Below, piece by piece: positions 41,756 to 50,492 of a stretch of 64,000 nt of DNA. Each line of letters begins with the position of its first letter. Within the stretch, counting starts at the first letter, position 1. The stretch spans positions 82,648-146,647 of the forward strand of contig UQCQ01000003.1 of assembly GCA_900539595.1 (NCBI GenBank), given 5' to 3'. The DNA comes from an uncultured Mollicutes bacterium. GTDB taxonomy: Bacteria; Bacillota_I; Bacilli_A; RFN20; CAG-826. Both the position numbers and the translations under genes were made by a program. The notes beneath the pieces are model-generated. The model ran no database searches, was not told the DNA's origin, and saw nothing but the letters and a program-made list of their open reading frames with translations.

Positions 41756-42013
41756 GTGTCTTACGGAAAGGGGCAAAGTATTTAGCGCAGGCGAAATATC
41801 CGATTCGATTTTTGCTACGAAACCGTCACCCCAATCTTTTATGGATTGTGATTCAAAACCCTGTTTTTCACATCCGAGCCTATTTGGTTGTTTTTTTGAC
41901 TCTGCGTGTGACAAATCCGTGTCGTAAAAACGATAAAAATCCTAATAATGTAACAAAAACATTGAATAGTGTTTTGAAAGAAGGTTTAAGGAACGTATGG
42001 ATGCCCTATAAAA

Positions 42014-42027
42014 TGTAACCGCTTACA
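42014..42027 (+). promoter_or_regulatory. CcpA/LacI-type operator (cre-like)
   Basis: TGTAACCGCTTACA fits the catabolite-responsive consensus TGnAArCGnTwwCA apart from one arm base. It lies 45 bases before the start codon of the beta-helix protein gene and just after TATAAA (42007). Confidence 0.6.
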
Positions 42028-42071
42028 AAGATAGAAATCTTTTTACTTAAAAGAAAGGAGTGATGATTTCT

Positions 42072-44126
42072 ATGAAGAAAAAACAAAATCTTTTGTTGGT
42101 TGGAGGCGCAGGCCTTTCCCTTCTTCTCGCTGGTGTTAGCGTGGTTTTAAGCGGGCAAGGCAATAACAGCCTTCTCGGCGAAGGGGCTTATCCGAGTGCG
42201 AAAGCCATGGCCATCACGTTCACCGCGGACGATTTTAAGGCGGGAGCCAAAACCATCACCAAAAACGGCAACCCTTTTAGCGTGACGGGAGAGGTGAGCG
42301 TCGCTGGAGATGTGATTACCTTTAAACAAGGCGCGAGCTTAACACGCGCCGCCATGGCGGATGCGACGGCTTCCACGAATGGATGGCGGGGCGCGAACGG
42401 TGGCTCCCTCTTCTATGAAATGGAAATCGATGGTTTGACGGTGGCTAAACCGAGCCAAAAGGTCGTTCATGCAGGAAGCACCCGCACCTGGTTTGAAGTC
42501 ATCAACAATCGAGGCGACGGCGCAGGACGCGGACTTTATAGCACCGCGGCAGAAGCGGATAAAGTCGGTTACGAAAACCTTCATCACATTTGGACCAACA
42601 ACCGGGATAACGATGACCCGAGTTCGTTCTGGATTGAAACGAATAATCCGACGTTAACCTCCGAAGAAGGCACGTTCTCGTTCAAGAGCATCACATATAA
42701 ATACGCCTGCACGGCCGTGGATAACGAATATTCAAAAATCATGGCCAATGCGAAACGGGATGGATTCCGCTTCACGGATAAAGAAGGCAACACCTTGCCG
42801 GTTCTTTCTCCGATTGGTTCCAAACTCGAATTCAAAGTCGAACTCGACCCGTTCTTCGCCAAACAATACGACTACACCGTCACGGTTTCTAGCGACCGCG
42901 CGGAAGCGGGTCGCAAGACCTTGACCGCGGATGCGTCGGGTGTTTATTCCATCACGGTTGCCAAGCAATATGACACAAGCGTCAAGGAAACTGGTTATAC
43001 CTATATCCACCTCAACGCGACCGAAAAGGCCGGCACGGAAATTAAGACGGAAGCCGACCTCAAGGCGATGAAAGCGGATGGCGTTTATTACCTTGCCAAC
43101 GATATCGAAATTGCTACCAGCACCGAAGGCAACCAAGACAACCCCATCAACATGGCTTCGTTCTCCGGCGTTTTAAATGGTCGTGGACATCGAATCTATG
43201 CTAAATGCGGTATCCGTGATGGTTGGACCGGAGGGCAAAAAGGACTTCTCTTCAATGACTTGTCCGGTATCGTTAAAAATTTGGAATTAGAGTACTGCAC
43301 CACCTGGGTTCATACCTCGGTTTCTGGTATTGCAGCGGTGGTGAATGGTGGATTGATCGAAGACGTGAATGTCCGCGCGGTGCAGGGGTGCTTCTCTTAT
43401 GGCACGACCGCCCCGTTAGCGGGAGCCATTAATAGTGGAATCATCCGTAATAGCAACGTCTATTTCTCGTGCGAAACGTTTGACTCTACAGTGAATGGAT
43501 TCGTTTCTACCGCCGCCGTTGTTGGCGGAGTAAACGGTGGAACGGTTAAGAACATTACAGTTCATTTGCCGGCTCCAGTTGATGCAAGCAAACTGAACCT
43601 CGCTCGTGATGGCGCGGACAAACTCATTAACTGCAAAGTCGTTAAAAATGAGAACAAGTATTATGATTCTGCGCTTCAAACCCCTGTCGAGACTGAAAGA
43701 ACGTTCTTAGGAATGCCCCTCACTAAAATGAGTGTTAAAAACGGCCAGGGCGGTGCCATGTTTAAGGATGTTACGACGATTCCCGATGGAAAAACGCAAC
43801 TATCGTTCTTCTGCCTTGTCGAAGATTATCTTTACGATGGCAAGAGCAACCAAACCACGATGTCTATTAGCTCCGATGGAACGTTCACCTTGCCGTCCAG
43901 CTCCGATCGAACGGTTTGGGCTTATATTGAAACCCGCAAAGTCGGTACGGAAACCTTTATTCGCGTTTGCCCACTCATCAATAACGTGAACGCCTTTAAA
44001 CCAAACGATTTGAGCTATTTGGCGGCGAGAGGTGCTTTCTTTAGGAAGATGAACTTCGGTATGTGCTATTCCTGGAACACGGAATCCGTGGCCACGGTGT
44101 ACACTACTCCGGTCTATTCTGACTAA
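42072..44126 (+). CDS. Secreted protein with right-handed beta-helix (GLUG-like) C-terminal half
   Basis: 684 residues. Signal peptide without a lipobox (LLLVGGAGLSLLLAGVSVV). The N-terminal 200 residues look like a carbohydrate-binding beta-sandwich (ITFTADDF, then WFEVINNRGDG). Residues about 315-684 start TEADLKAMKADGVYYLANDI and run FSGVLNGRGHRIYAK, LFNDLSGIVKNLELEYC, GGLIEDVNVRA, the ladder of short beta-helix turns. This half is about 60% identical by eye to the C-terminal half of the lipoprotein at 53795. AAAGGAG precedes ATG 42072; two codons further upstream are too close to it. It is likely a surface glycan-binding protein. Confidence 0.8.
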   Translation: MKKKQNLLLVGGAGLSLLLAGVSVVLSGQGNNSLLGEGAYPSAKAMAITFTADDFKAGAKTITKNGNPFSVTGEVSVAGDVITFKQGASLTRAAMADATASTNGWRGANGGSLFYEMEIDGLTVAKPSQKVVHAGSTRTWFEVINNRGDGAGRGLYSTAAEADKVGYENLHHIWTNNRDNDDPSSFWIETNNPTLTSEEGTFSFKSITYKYACTAVDNEYSKIMANAKRDGFRFTDKEGNTLPVLSPIGSKLEFKVELDPFFAKQYDYTVTVSSDRAEAGRKTLTADASGVYSITVAKQYDTSVKETGYTYIHLNATEKAGTEIKTEADLKAMKADGVYYLANDIEIATSTEGNQDNPINMASFSGVLNGRGHRIYAKCGIRDGWTGGQKGLLFNDLSGIVKNLELEYCTTWVHTSVSGIAAVVNGGLIEDVNVRAVQGCFSYGTTAPLAGAINSGIIRNSNVYFSCETFDSTVNGFVSTAAVVGGVNGGTVKNITVHLPAPVDASKLNLARDGADKLINCKVVKNENKYYDSALQTPVETERTFLGMPLTKMSVKNGQGGAMFKDVTTIPDGKTQLSFFCLVEDYLYDGKSNQTTMSISSDGTFTLPSSSDRTVWAYIETRKVGTETFIRVCPLINNVNAFKPNDLSYLAARGAFFRKMNFGMCYSWNTESVATVYTTPVYSD

Positions 44127-44166
44127 ACGAAAGCTGTGATGAATCGTTCTCGTTAGCAATTACTAA

Positions 44167-44209
44167 AAAAGGGTCGTCCCAACCTTACTGGTTGACGGAC
44201 GGCCCTTTT
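44167..44209. terminator. Two-way terminator, beta-helix gene and AraC gene
   Basis: AAAAGGGTCGTCC / GGACGGCCCTTTT with an inner CAACC/GGTTG stem. T-runs flank it on both strands; the AraC stop codon lies inside the hairpin. Confidence 0.85.
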
Positions 44210-45063
44210 CCATTAAGGAAGTACGTTCCTTTTTGTTTTCGATATTCCCCAGGGGTTAATTGGAAGAGCTTTTTGAAGTCGATGCTGAATTGGGACAAGT
44301 GGGAGAAGCCAATCGTGCAAGCAATTTCTGCCGTCGACATGGACGTTTTTAATAGAAGACTCGCCGCATAATTGAGTTTTTTGGTCAACAGATATTCGTG
44401 CGGGGTGATTTTGAAATATTTTTGGAACAAGCGATTTAATTGAACGCGGGAATAATGGAGTTCGGTGCAGAGGTCGCTGACGGTATAGGTTAAGAATTCC
44501 TCTCTGGAACTTAAGGCAAGCACCTTGGTTTCGAAGGGGGATAAATCTTCCGGAACATTGATGCATTGAACGAATGCCTGCTGAAGGATAAGGAGGAAAG
44601 CGGCGAAAAGAAGCTCGTCCGTTTGCTTGGAATAGCCTAAATCCAAGTTGGCTTTATGAACGAGAGATTCCACACTCAAAATCACGGACGCATTCATTTG
44701 GAAGCAGTGGTCACTATCACGGAGGATAAATTCCATGTCGGGAGATAGAACGGAAAGGAGTTCTTTTAATTTGGTTTCCCGAATGATGATGTTGATGTAA
44801 CGGGGCTTCTCTGTGCCGGCTTTGATTAATCGATGCACGTCCCCAGGACCGGCAAAGAAGACGGTTCCTGCAGGACAAAGGTAACTTTTTCCGTTGAGTT
44901 GATTTTCAATCGCCCCGTTGGTCATCAAAGTGAATTCCCAGATGTCTTTATGGCCGTGGAGGATCGGATAATCAAAGGTATTGATGTGATAGGTAAACGA
45001 TAAGGACTCCGCCACCTCGCGGGATTCGAAGGGGATAGGGTCGTTGAAGCTAGTTAGAATCAT
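44185..45063 (-). CDS. AraC-family transcriptional regulator of the glycan locus
   Basis: 292 residues. N-terminal cupin (PILHGHKDIWEFTLMTNG, GTVFFAGPGDVH) and C-terminal AraC domain (TVSDLCTELHYSRVQLNRLF, then TAEIACTIGFSHLSQFSIDF and LTPGEYRKQKG). CGGAGA before ATG 45063 decides the start. It diverges from the GH130 gene across about 170 bases and most likely controls the surrounding genes in response to a glycan signal. Confidence 0.9.
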   Translation of the reverse strand: MILTSFNDPIPFESREVAESLSFTYHINTFDYPILHGHKDIWEFTLMTNGAIENQLNGKSYLCPAGTVFFAGPGDVHRLIKAGTEKPRYINIIIRETKLKELLSVLSPDMEFILRDSDHCFQMNASVILSVESLVHKANLDLGYSKQTDELLFAAFLLILQQAFVQCINVPEDLSPFETKVLALSSREEFLTYTVSDLCTELHYSRVQLNRLFQKYFKITPHEYLLTKKLNYAASLLLKTSMSTAEIACTIGFSHLSQFSIDFKKLFQLTPGEYRKQKGTYFLNGKGPSVNQ

Positions 45064-45187
45064 AAACGATCTCCGAGTTTGTGACAAAATCAAACACCTT
45101 TTTTAAAAATATAGCACCTAAATGACACAAAACTATATAAAAAAGTTAAAAAGAAGGGCTTCGATTCCCCTGAGGGTCAGGCGATAA

Positions 45188-45201
45188 TGTAAGCGCTTAG
45201 A
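45188..45201 (+). promoter_or_regulatory. CcpA/LacI-type operator (cre-like) before GH130
   Basis: TGTAAGCGCTTAGA, one base from a perfect TGTAAGCGCTTACA palindrome. It overlaps the end of a -10 candidate GATAAT (45183-45188) and lies 33 bases before the GH130 start, a position suited to repression. Confidence 0.7.
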
Positions 45202-45233
45202 TTCAATGCGGTTTTCCGCGTTGGGAGGAATAA

Positions 45234-46265
45234 ATGAAATTAAAGAAGTATTCTGGTAATCCGATATTGTCTCCGAACCCCCATTCTACTTGGGACAATT
45301 TCTGCGTTTTGAACCCCGCGGTCGTCTATGACGAAGAAAGTAAGAAATTTATCATGGTCTATCGCGCGGCTGGCGATGACATCCAGCACGTCATGCGCTT
45401 AGGCCTAGCGACTTCTGAGGACGGCATCCATTTCGAAAGAGCCTCCGATCGCCCCATTTTTGAAGCTGATCCCAATGGGGAAGACGGGGCAGGACCGGAA
45501 GACCCACGTTTAGTAAAGATGGGGGACGTCTATTATTTAACCTATGCCGCCAAACCCTATTTCGTGGGACGTTATTGGCTGGATGAACCAGACCGTTATA
45601 CCAAGGAATTCGTAAAAGAACCGGCTCCAGAGATTCCTCCAACGTTCTTGCAAAGACGTCATACCGTTACCTATTTAGCCTATACCCGCGACTTCAAGAC
45701 CTACAAAAAATGCGGTCGCATCACGGATTCCCGTTACGATAATCGCGACTGCGTCATTTTCCCCGAGAAAGTGAATGGGAAGTTCGTTAAAATCGAGCGT
45801 CCCTATTGCGATGGCCCCAACCCCTCCATTTGGATTTCCTATAGTGATGAACTGATGGAATGGGGCAAACCCGAACTCCTTTATCGCGTAGGGCAGGAAG
45901 ATTGGGAAACGGAGCGCATCGGCGCGGGCTGCCCGCCCCTAAAAACGGAAAAGGGGTGGTTATTCCTCTATCATGGCGTTTCGAAGAAAGACCATCTTTA
46001 CCGTGTGGGATTTATGTTGTTAGATTTGGATAATCCCTCCAAGATCTTGGCAAAAACCAAACATTACGTGATGGAACCGGAGGCCCCGTTTGAATTCAGC
46101 GAGATGTATCCGGGATGCGTCTTCCCCACGGGTTGGGTGAATAAAGACGGCACCCTCTATATCTATTATGGATGTGGCGATCGTTACATCTCGTTAGCTA
46201 CGACCACCGTAGAAGAAATTCTTTCCGAACTTGAAAAAGAAGAAAACCGTTATTCTGGGAGGTAA
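45234..46265 (+). CDS. GH130 family beta-mannoside phosphorylase/mannosidase
   Basis: 343 residues, no signal peptide. NPILSPNP, LNPAVVYDEESKKFIMVYRA, the GPEDPRLVKM motif with the conserved catalytic Asp, and GAGCPP/GFMLLDLDNP place it in GH130, five-bladed beta-propellers that phosphorolyse or hydrolyse beta-1,4- or beta-1,2-linked mannosides. Because it is cytoplasmic, it would act on oligosaccharides imported by the ABC system at 56433-60057. The subfamily cannot be fixed by eye. GGGAGG precedes the ATG; the next gene starts three bases after its stop. Confidence 0.88.
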   Translation: MKLKKYSGNPILSPNPHSTWDNFCVLNPAVVYDEESKKFIMVYRAAGDDIQHVMRLGLATSEDGIHFERASDRPIFEADPNGEDGAGPEDPRLVKMGDVYYLTYAAKPYFVGRYWLDEPDRYTKEFVKEPAPEIPPTFLQRRHTVTYLAYTRDFKTYKKCGRITDSRYDNRDCVIFPEKVNGKFVKIERPYCDGPNPSIWISYSDELMEWGKPELLYRVGQEDWETERIGAGCPPLKTEKGWLFLYHGVSKKDHLYRVGFMLLDLDNPSKILAKTKHYVMEPEAPFEFSEMYPGCVFPTGWVNKDGTLYIYYGCGDRYISLATTTVEEILSELEKEENRYSGR

Positions 46266-46268
46266 ACC

Positions 46269-49200
46269 ATGAAGCACAATAAAGGACTATTCATCTTCGG
46301 CCTCGCTGCTTTACCCCTCTCGATTGGGTTAAATCCTGGTCAAGAAGCATTGCTTGCAAGCGGAGATACCGGCGGACTCTTCCATCTCTCTGCGGGGATG
46401 AAGGCCAAGGCACAGCAATTTGATCCGGATTCCAAACAAACGGGTTTATTGCTTTATGGGTTTGATAGTGGCGTGTCCGCTCGTTTCAAAGCCCCCATGT
46501 CCGGTACTTTTTCCGCAGACATTCTTGCCGTAAAGGAGTCTGGCAGCCCAACGGTGAATCATTACACCTTGGAATTCGAGGATGAAGCGACGAAGAAGTC
46601 GTTCCGTTTCGGGGTGAATTCCTATGCTTCCTATAGCGAGGCATACGTGGAATATAAAGGCGTAAAGGGTGGCATCCGTTATTATCAAAACCCATGGAAC
46701 AAAGCCGAGGATGCGGGCGGATATACCGCGGGCTATAACTCCCTTGGCCTATATACTCAATATGCGGGTCATTTTACCAAGATGCAATTTGATCCCGCCT
46801 CCATGTGCGTCAAAATCATGGCGGACAACGGCAGTTACCAAAATGTTTGGGACTTTAGTTCCGTCTTTAATGATGGCAAGCGTCTAGAAAATGATTTAGG
46901 CCATTTCGAATCCTATAACGTAAAACTCAGTTTCGATCAGGTCGTTTCCTATTCCAAAGCCTCCCTCCTTTTGACTCGTTTTGGAGGATACGACTTGTCC
47001 AAGAATGTGGAAGACCATCCCGTTCTGACGGCCTCGTTTACCAAGAAAGGTACGGTGGGAGAAGAATACTGCCTTCCCCAAGGGCGCGCGGTATCCCTCT
47101 ATCGCGGGGATTTGGATACGGCCAAGATTTCCACGAAAGTCTATGACGAATTGGGGAATGTCGTTTCGACCGCGGACACCTTCACCCCAACCAAAGAAGG
47201 AAAATACTATATCTATTATGAATATGTAGATGGGGCGGAACGGGCTTCCAACTTCTATGCCCTCCCATGTTTAACGAAAGAAAACCAAACCAAGGATTTC
47301 CTCTTTGAAGAGAAATATGATTTGGATGTTTCCAGCCAAAAAGGCCTCCATTCTCTTGTTCATTTCCCTGCTGCTAGCATCGCATCCAATGCCTTGATGC
47401 TGCAAAAAGAAGAAGCGCTAGTTCGCATTGAAAAAGACGGCAAAGCCGTGGAGGGATATGAAGGGAGAAAGGGCGGATTTGATTTTAGTTTCGATGCATT
47501 TGGCGATTATACGGTCACTTATTATTCGCCGACGAATCCTTCACTAAAGGATGTCCGTGTCGTTTCCATCACCGCGGATCAAGTGGGATTTGCTCTCCCT
47601 GAACTTCCTGCTTTGTCTTTGGGTTCCACTTTTGCTCCGAGTTTGGGCAAAGCCTATTTCAAAGGACAAGAAGCGGAAGCCAAACCCATGCTCTATTTCC
47701 CCTCGGGAAAAGGAAGAGACGTTGCTTCGACTTTAGACGAAGCCGGGCGTTATGAAATCCGTTATGAAGCCAATATGGATGGACAAATTTTGTCTCATTC
47801 GGTCTATTTCATCTTGGAAGAAGAATACGCGTCCCGCTTCCTTTGCCAAACTGGGGCGAGTGCCGAGTATGGCGTTGCCAGGATGAACGACAACCAGAGT
47901 GGGGTCCGTTTGACCTTAAATGATGGCAAGAAAGTCGTTTATTCCAAGACCCTGGATTTAAGCGACAACCATTTCGACGAAAGCGCGAAGAATTTAAGCG
48001 ATAATACGAAACTTCTAGAACTTCGCACCGACCCTCATAACCCGGGCACCGCGGATTTAGAAGCAATTTACGTCGAGCTCCAAGACATGGATCGTCCCAC
48101 TAACGTCGTGACGATCCGCGTCAAATATCTTTCCTACATGCCCCAATTTACCCGCATTCGCGCCAAAGCCACGGGGCAGGCATTCACCGGTTATTATTGG
48201 GATTTCGATACGGGGAACCTTGGATCCGTCGATAATGCCGAAATGCATGAAGACGGCGGGTTTATTTCCGCCTGCGACTTCACCTCGTCGTTAACTGGAA
48301 GAACCTACGAGAATTCCAAACTCCAGCTCTTCTTTGATTCCGACACCAACCGCTTATATGCCAACCATTGGCAGGATTATGGTACGGCTCCAGGCTACCA
48401 AGATAACCGCGCGCCTTGGTTAGTCCGTGATTTCTCCACCAATGACCCCACTCTTTCTGGTGGGGACGCCGCTTGGACGGGCTTTACCAGCAACAAAGTG
48501 AAGATGACGGTTTATGCAACCGGTGTCTCCTCTACGGCGGATTTACTCGTTACCAACGTGGACGGAGAAGAAATGAGTAACCGTTATATCTCCGATAGCA
48601 AAGGCCCGCAAATCCATGTTTCGGAAGGCGATTTGCCAAAAGGAGAAGTGGGAAAGACCTATCGTTATCCAGAATTTATCGCTAACGATGATGAATCCAA
48701 GGTGGTTTCTAAGAAAGTCAGCGTTTATTCGGGCAACACCTTGATCCAAGAAGGCGGAGAAGGCTTTATTCCAAAATCTAGCGGCATCTATACCCTTGTG
48801 TTCGAAGCGAAAGATGCTTTCGGCAATTCGACTCGCGCTGAAAAGAAAGTGGAAGTCGTTACTATCGCTTCGCCTTTGTCCATTGCTTTAAGCGGTACCC
48901 TTCCGGAGACTGCCTCCATGGGAGACCTTATCCGGCTGCCAAAAATTTCTACTACAGGCGGAGTCGGCGGCATCACAACCCGCTATTCCGTTTCCTGCGC
49001 CAATGAATCGGTTGAAGTAATAAACGACTCCTTCCGAATTGGAAAGAAGAAGAATTACGTGGTCCGTTTCTTGGCGACCGATTATGTGGGGAACGAGGCC
49101 AAAATCACCAAATTCATCTCCAATATTTCAATTCCTACCCTTCCTGTTACCGACGAATCGAAACTTTGCCTTCCTTCCGCCTTACTCGAAGGACGTTCCT

Positions 49201-50474
49201 ACGATTTGTCTCATTTTGTTGCCTCGGTTTACGAAGAAGACGGCTCGCTTTCCTTCCTTTCCCCCACGATCAAAGTCCAAGACGGGAACGGTCAAAGAGA
49301 AATCGCCCTAGAAGATACCTATGTCCCGGTTTCTTCTTCCACGACCCAAGAAGCAACAATCACCTATTCCTTCCAAGGCAAGAACGGAATCAAAGAAGTG
49401 AAGAAAGTCCTTCCGATTGTCAAACCGACGAATAAAATTGGCTTCCTCGCTTCCTATTTCCATTCTTCCAATTCGACGATTGAGGCCATCGATGAAGGTG
49501 TCCAAGCGACGATGAAGAAAGAAGGGACGTCCGTAGAATTCTTGCCAAGCCTATTTGGGAAGAAACTCACCGCGACTTGGAATGGCCAAGGGATGGACGA
49601 ATACACGGTCAAGCTTTGCGATTCCTTGGATTTCTCGAGCTCCATTTCCCTCCATTTCACCCGTTTGGGCGGCAAGCTCTATTGCTCCGTCAACGGAGGA
49701 GAAGCCTTCCGTTATTTTGAATCGAGCGTTGGCGAAGCGGGCTTCACCTATTTGGAGAGCGCGCACGCGATTTACGACGGCTTATCCAACCAAGTGGCTG
49801 TATTAGAAGACTTTAACGGCTTTGCTTCGGGAAAAATCAGGATGTTCGTGGAAGCAGAATGCGAGGGAACCTTCTTGTTCCGCAGCATCAATAACCAAAT
49901 CATCAATAACGTTCGCAAAGATTCCATCGGACCTAACGTCTATTTTGAGCAAACCTTATCGGGACGTTTCGCCCTTGGAACGGAAATCCAATTCCCTGAA
50001 GTCTTTGCATATGACGTTCTAAACGAAGTCAAAAGCACGGTCGTCACGATTTCTTGCGATGGCGAGGTCTTGAAGAAGGGGACCGTGGAAGAAATTGGCT
50101 CCAGTTACAAGATAGAAAAGGTCGGTTCTTATAAGATTACCTATCTATTTAAAGATACCGCGGGCAATAGCAGTGCCTGTTCCTTCTTCTTTGGCGGCTT
50201 TGATCCCATCGCCCCAACCTTAAAATTCACCTCTTCGCTTGCCACGGAAGTGAAACAAGGAGAAGAAATCATTCTTCCTACCTATGAGATTCAAGATCAA
50301 AACCCCGAAACGGCGACGGTTTTGCTCTATTGCCAACTCCCCGACGGAGACTTCATCTCGGTCAACGAAAAATCCATGAAGGCCGAACAAAAAGGAACCT
50401 ACACCTTCACTTACATGGTGAACGATGAAAACGGCAACGTGAATTTCTATTCCTTTGTCGTCACGGTCCGTTAA
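46269..50474 (+). CDS. Giant secreted multi-domain Ig-like surface protein
   Basis: 1401 residues. An N-terminal signal peptide (GLFIFGLAALPLSIGL) without lipobox; no LPXTG or terminal membrane helix. Three stretches repeat the same plan: a laminin-G-like beta-sandwich (about 45-245, 560-790 and 1060-1230), each followed by Ig-like HYR modules marked by GxYTLVFEAKDAFGN-type strands (VGSYKITYLFKDTAGN, KGTYTFTYMVNDENGN). No catalytic motif. Probably a glycan-binding scaffold for the enzymes encoded nearby. How it stays on the cell is unclear. Confidence 0.72.
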   Translation: MKHNKGLFIFGLAALPLSIGLNPGQEALLASGDTGGLFHLSAGMKAKAQQFDPDSKQTGLLLYGFDSGVSARFKAPMSGTFSADILAVKESGSPTVNHYTLEFEDEATKKSFRFGVNSYASYSEAYVEYKGVKGGIRYYQNPWNKAEDAGGYTAGYNSLGLYTQYAGHFTKMQFDPASMCVKIMADNGSYQNVWDFSSVFNDGKRLENDLGHFESYNVKLSFDQVVSYSKASLLLTRFGGYDLSKNVEDHPVLTASFTKKGTVGEEYCLPQGRAVSLYRGDLDTAKISTKVYDELGNVVSTADTFTPTKEGKYYIYYEYVDGAERASNFYALPCLTKENQTKDFLFEEKYDLDVSSQKGLHSLVHFPAASIASNALMLQKEEALVRIEKDGKAVEGYEGRKGGFDFSFDAFGDYTVTYYSPTNPSLKDVRVVSITADQVGFALPELPALSLGSTFAPSLGKAYFKGQEAEAKPMLYFPSGKGRDVASTLDEAGRYEIRYEANMDGQILSHSVYFILEEEYASRFLCQTGASAEYGVARMNDNQSGVRLTLNDGKKVVYSKTLDLSDNHFDESAKNLSDNTKLLELRTDPHNPGTADLEAIYVELQDMDRPTNVVTIRVKYLSYMPQFTRIRAKATGQAFTGYYWDFDTGNLGSVDNAEMHEDGGFISACDFTSSLTGRTYENSKLQLFFDSDTNRLYANHWQDYGTAPGYQDNRAPWLVRDFSTNDPTLSGGDAAWTGFTSNKVKMTVYATGVSSTADLLVTNVDGEEMSNRYISDSKGPQIHVSEGDLPKGEVGKTYRYPEFIANDDESKVVSKKVSVYSGNTLIQEGGEGFIPKSSGIYTLVFEAKDAFGNSTRAEKKVEVVTIASPLSIALSGTLPETASMGDLIRLPKISTTGGVGGITTRYSVSCANESVEVINDSFRIGKKKNYVVRFLATDYVGNEAKITKFISNISIPTLPVTDESKLCLPSALLEGRSYDLSHFVASVYEEDGSLSFLSPTIKVQDGNGQREIALEDTYVPVSSSTTQEATITYSFQGKNGIKEVKKVLPIVKPTNKIGFLASYFHSSNSTIEAIDEGVQATMKKEGTSVEFLPSLFGKKLTATWNGQGMDEYTVKLCDSLDFSSSISLHFTRLGGKLYCSVNGGEAFRYFESSVGEAGFTYLESAHAIYDGLSNQVAVLEDFNGFASGKIRMFVEAECEGTFLFRSINNQIINNVRKDSIGPNVYFEQTLSGRFALGTEIQFPEVFAYDVLNEVKSTVVTISCDGEVLKKGTVEEIGSSYKIEKVGSYKITYLFKDTAGNSSACSFFFGGFDPIAPTLKFTSSLATEVKQGEEIILPTYEIQDQNPETATVLLYCQLPDGDFISVNEKSMKAEQKGTYTFTYMVNDENGNVNFYSFVVTVR

Positions 50475-50492
50475 GAAAGGAGAAAAAAGATC

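Noticed and set aside
41723..41914. 63-codon - strand frame ending QKGAINEAE
   Set aside because: Not called as a gene. Only its end, lying in a repeat unit, resembles the ATPase tail; the rest matches nothing I know and the start lacks a ribosome binding site. Kept as part of the repeat evidence.
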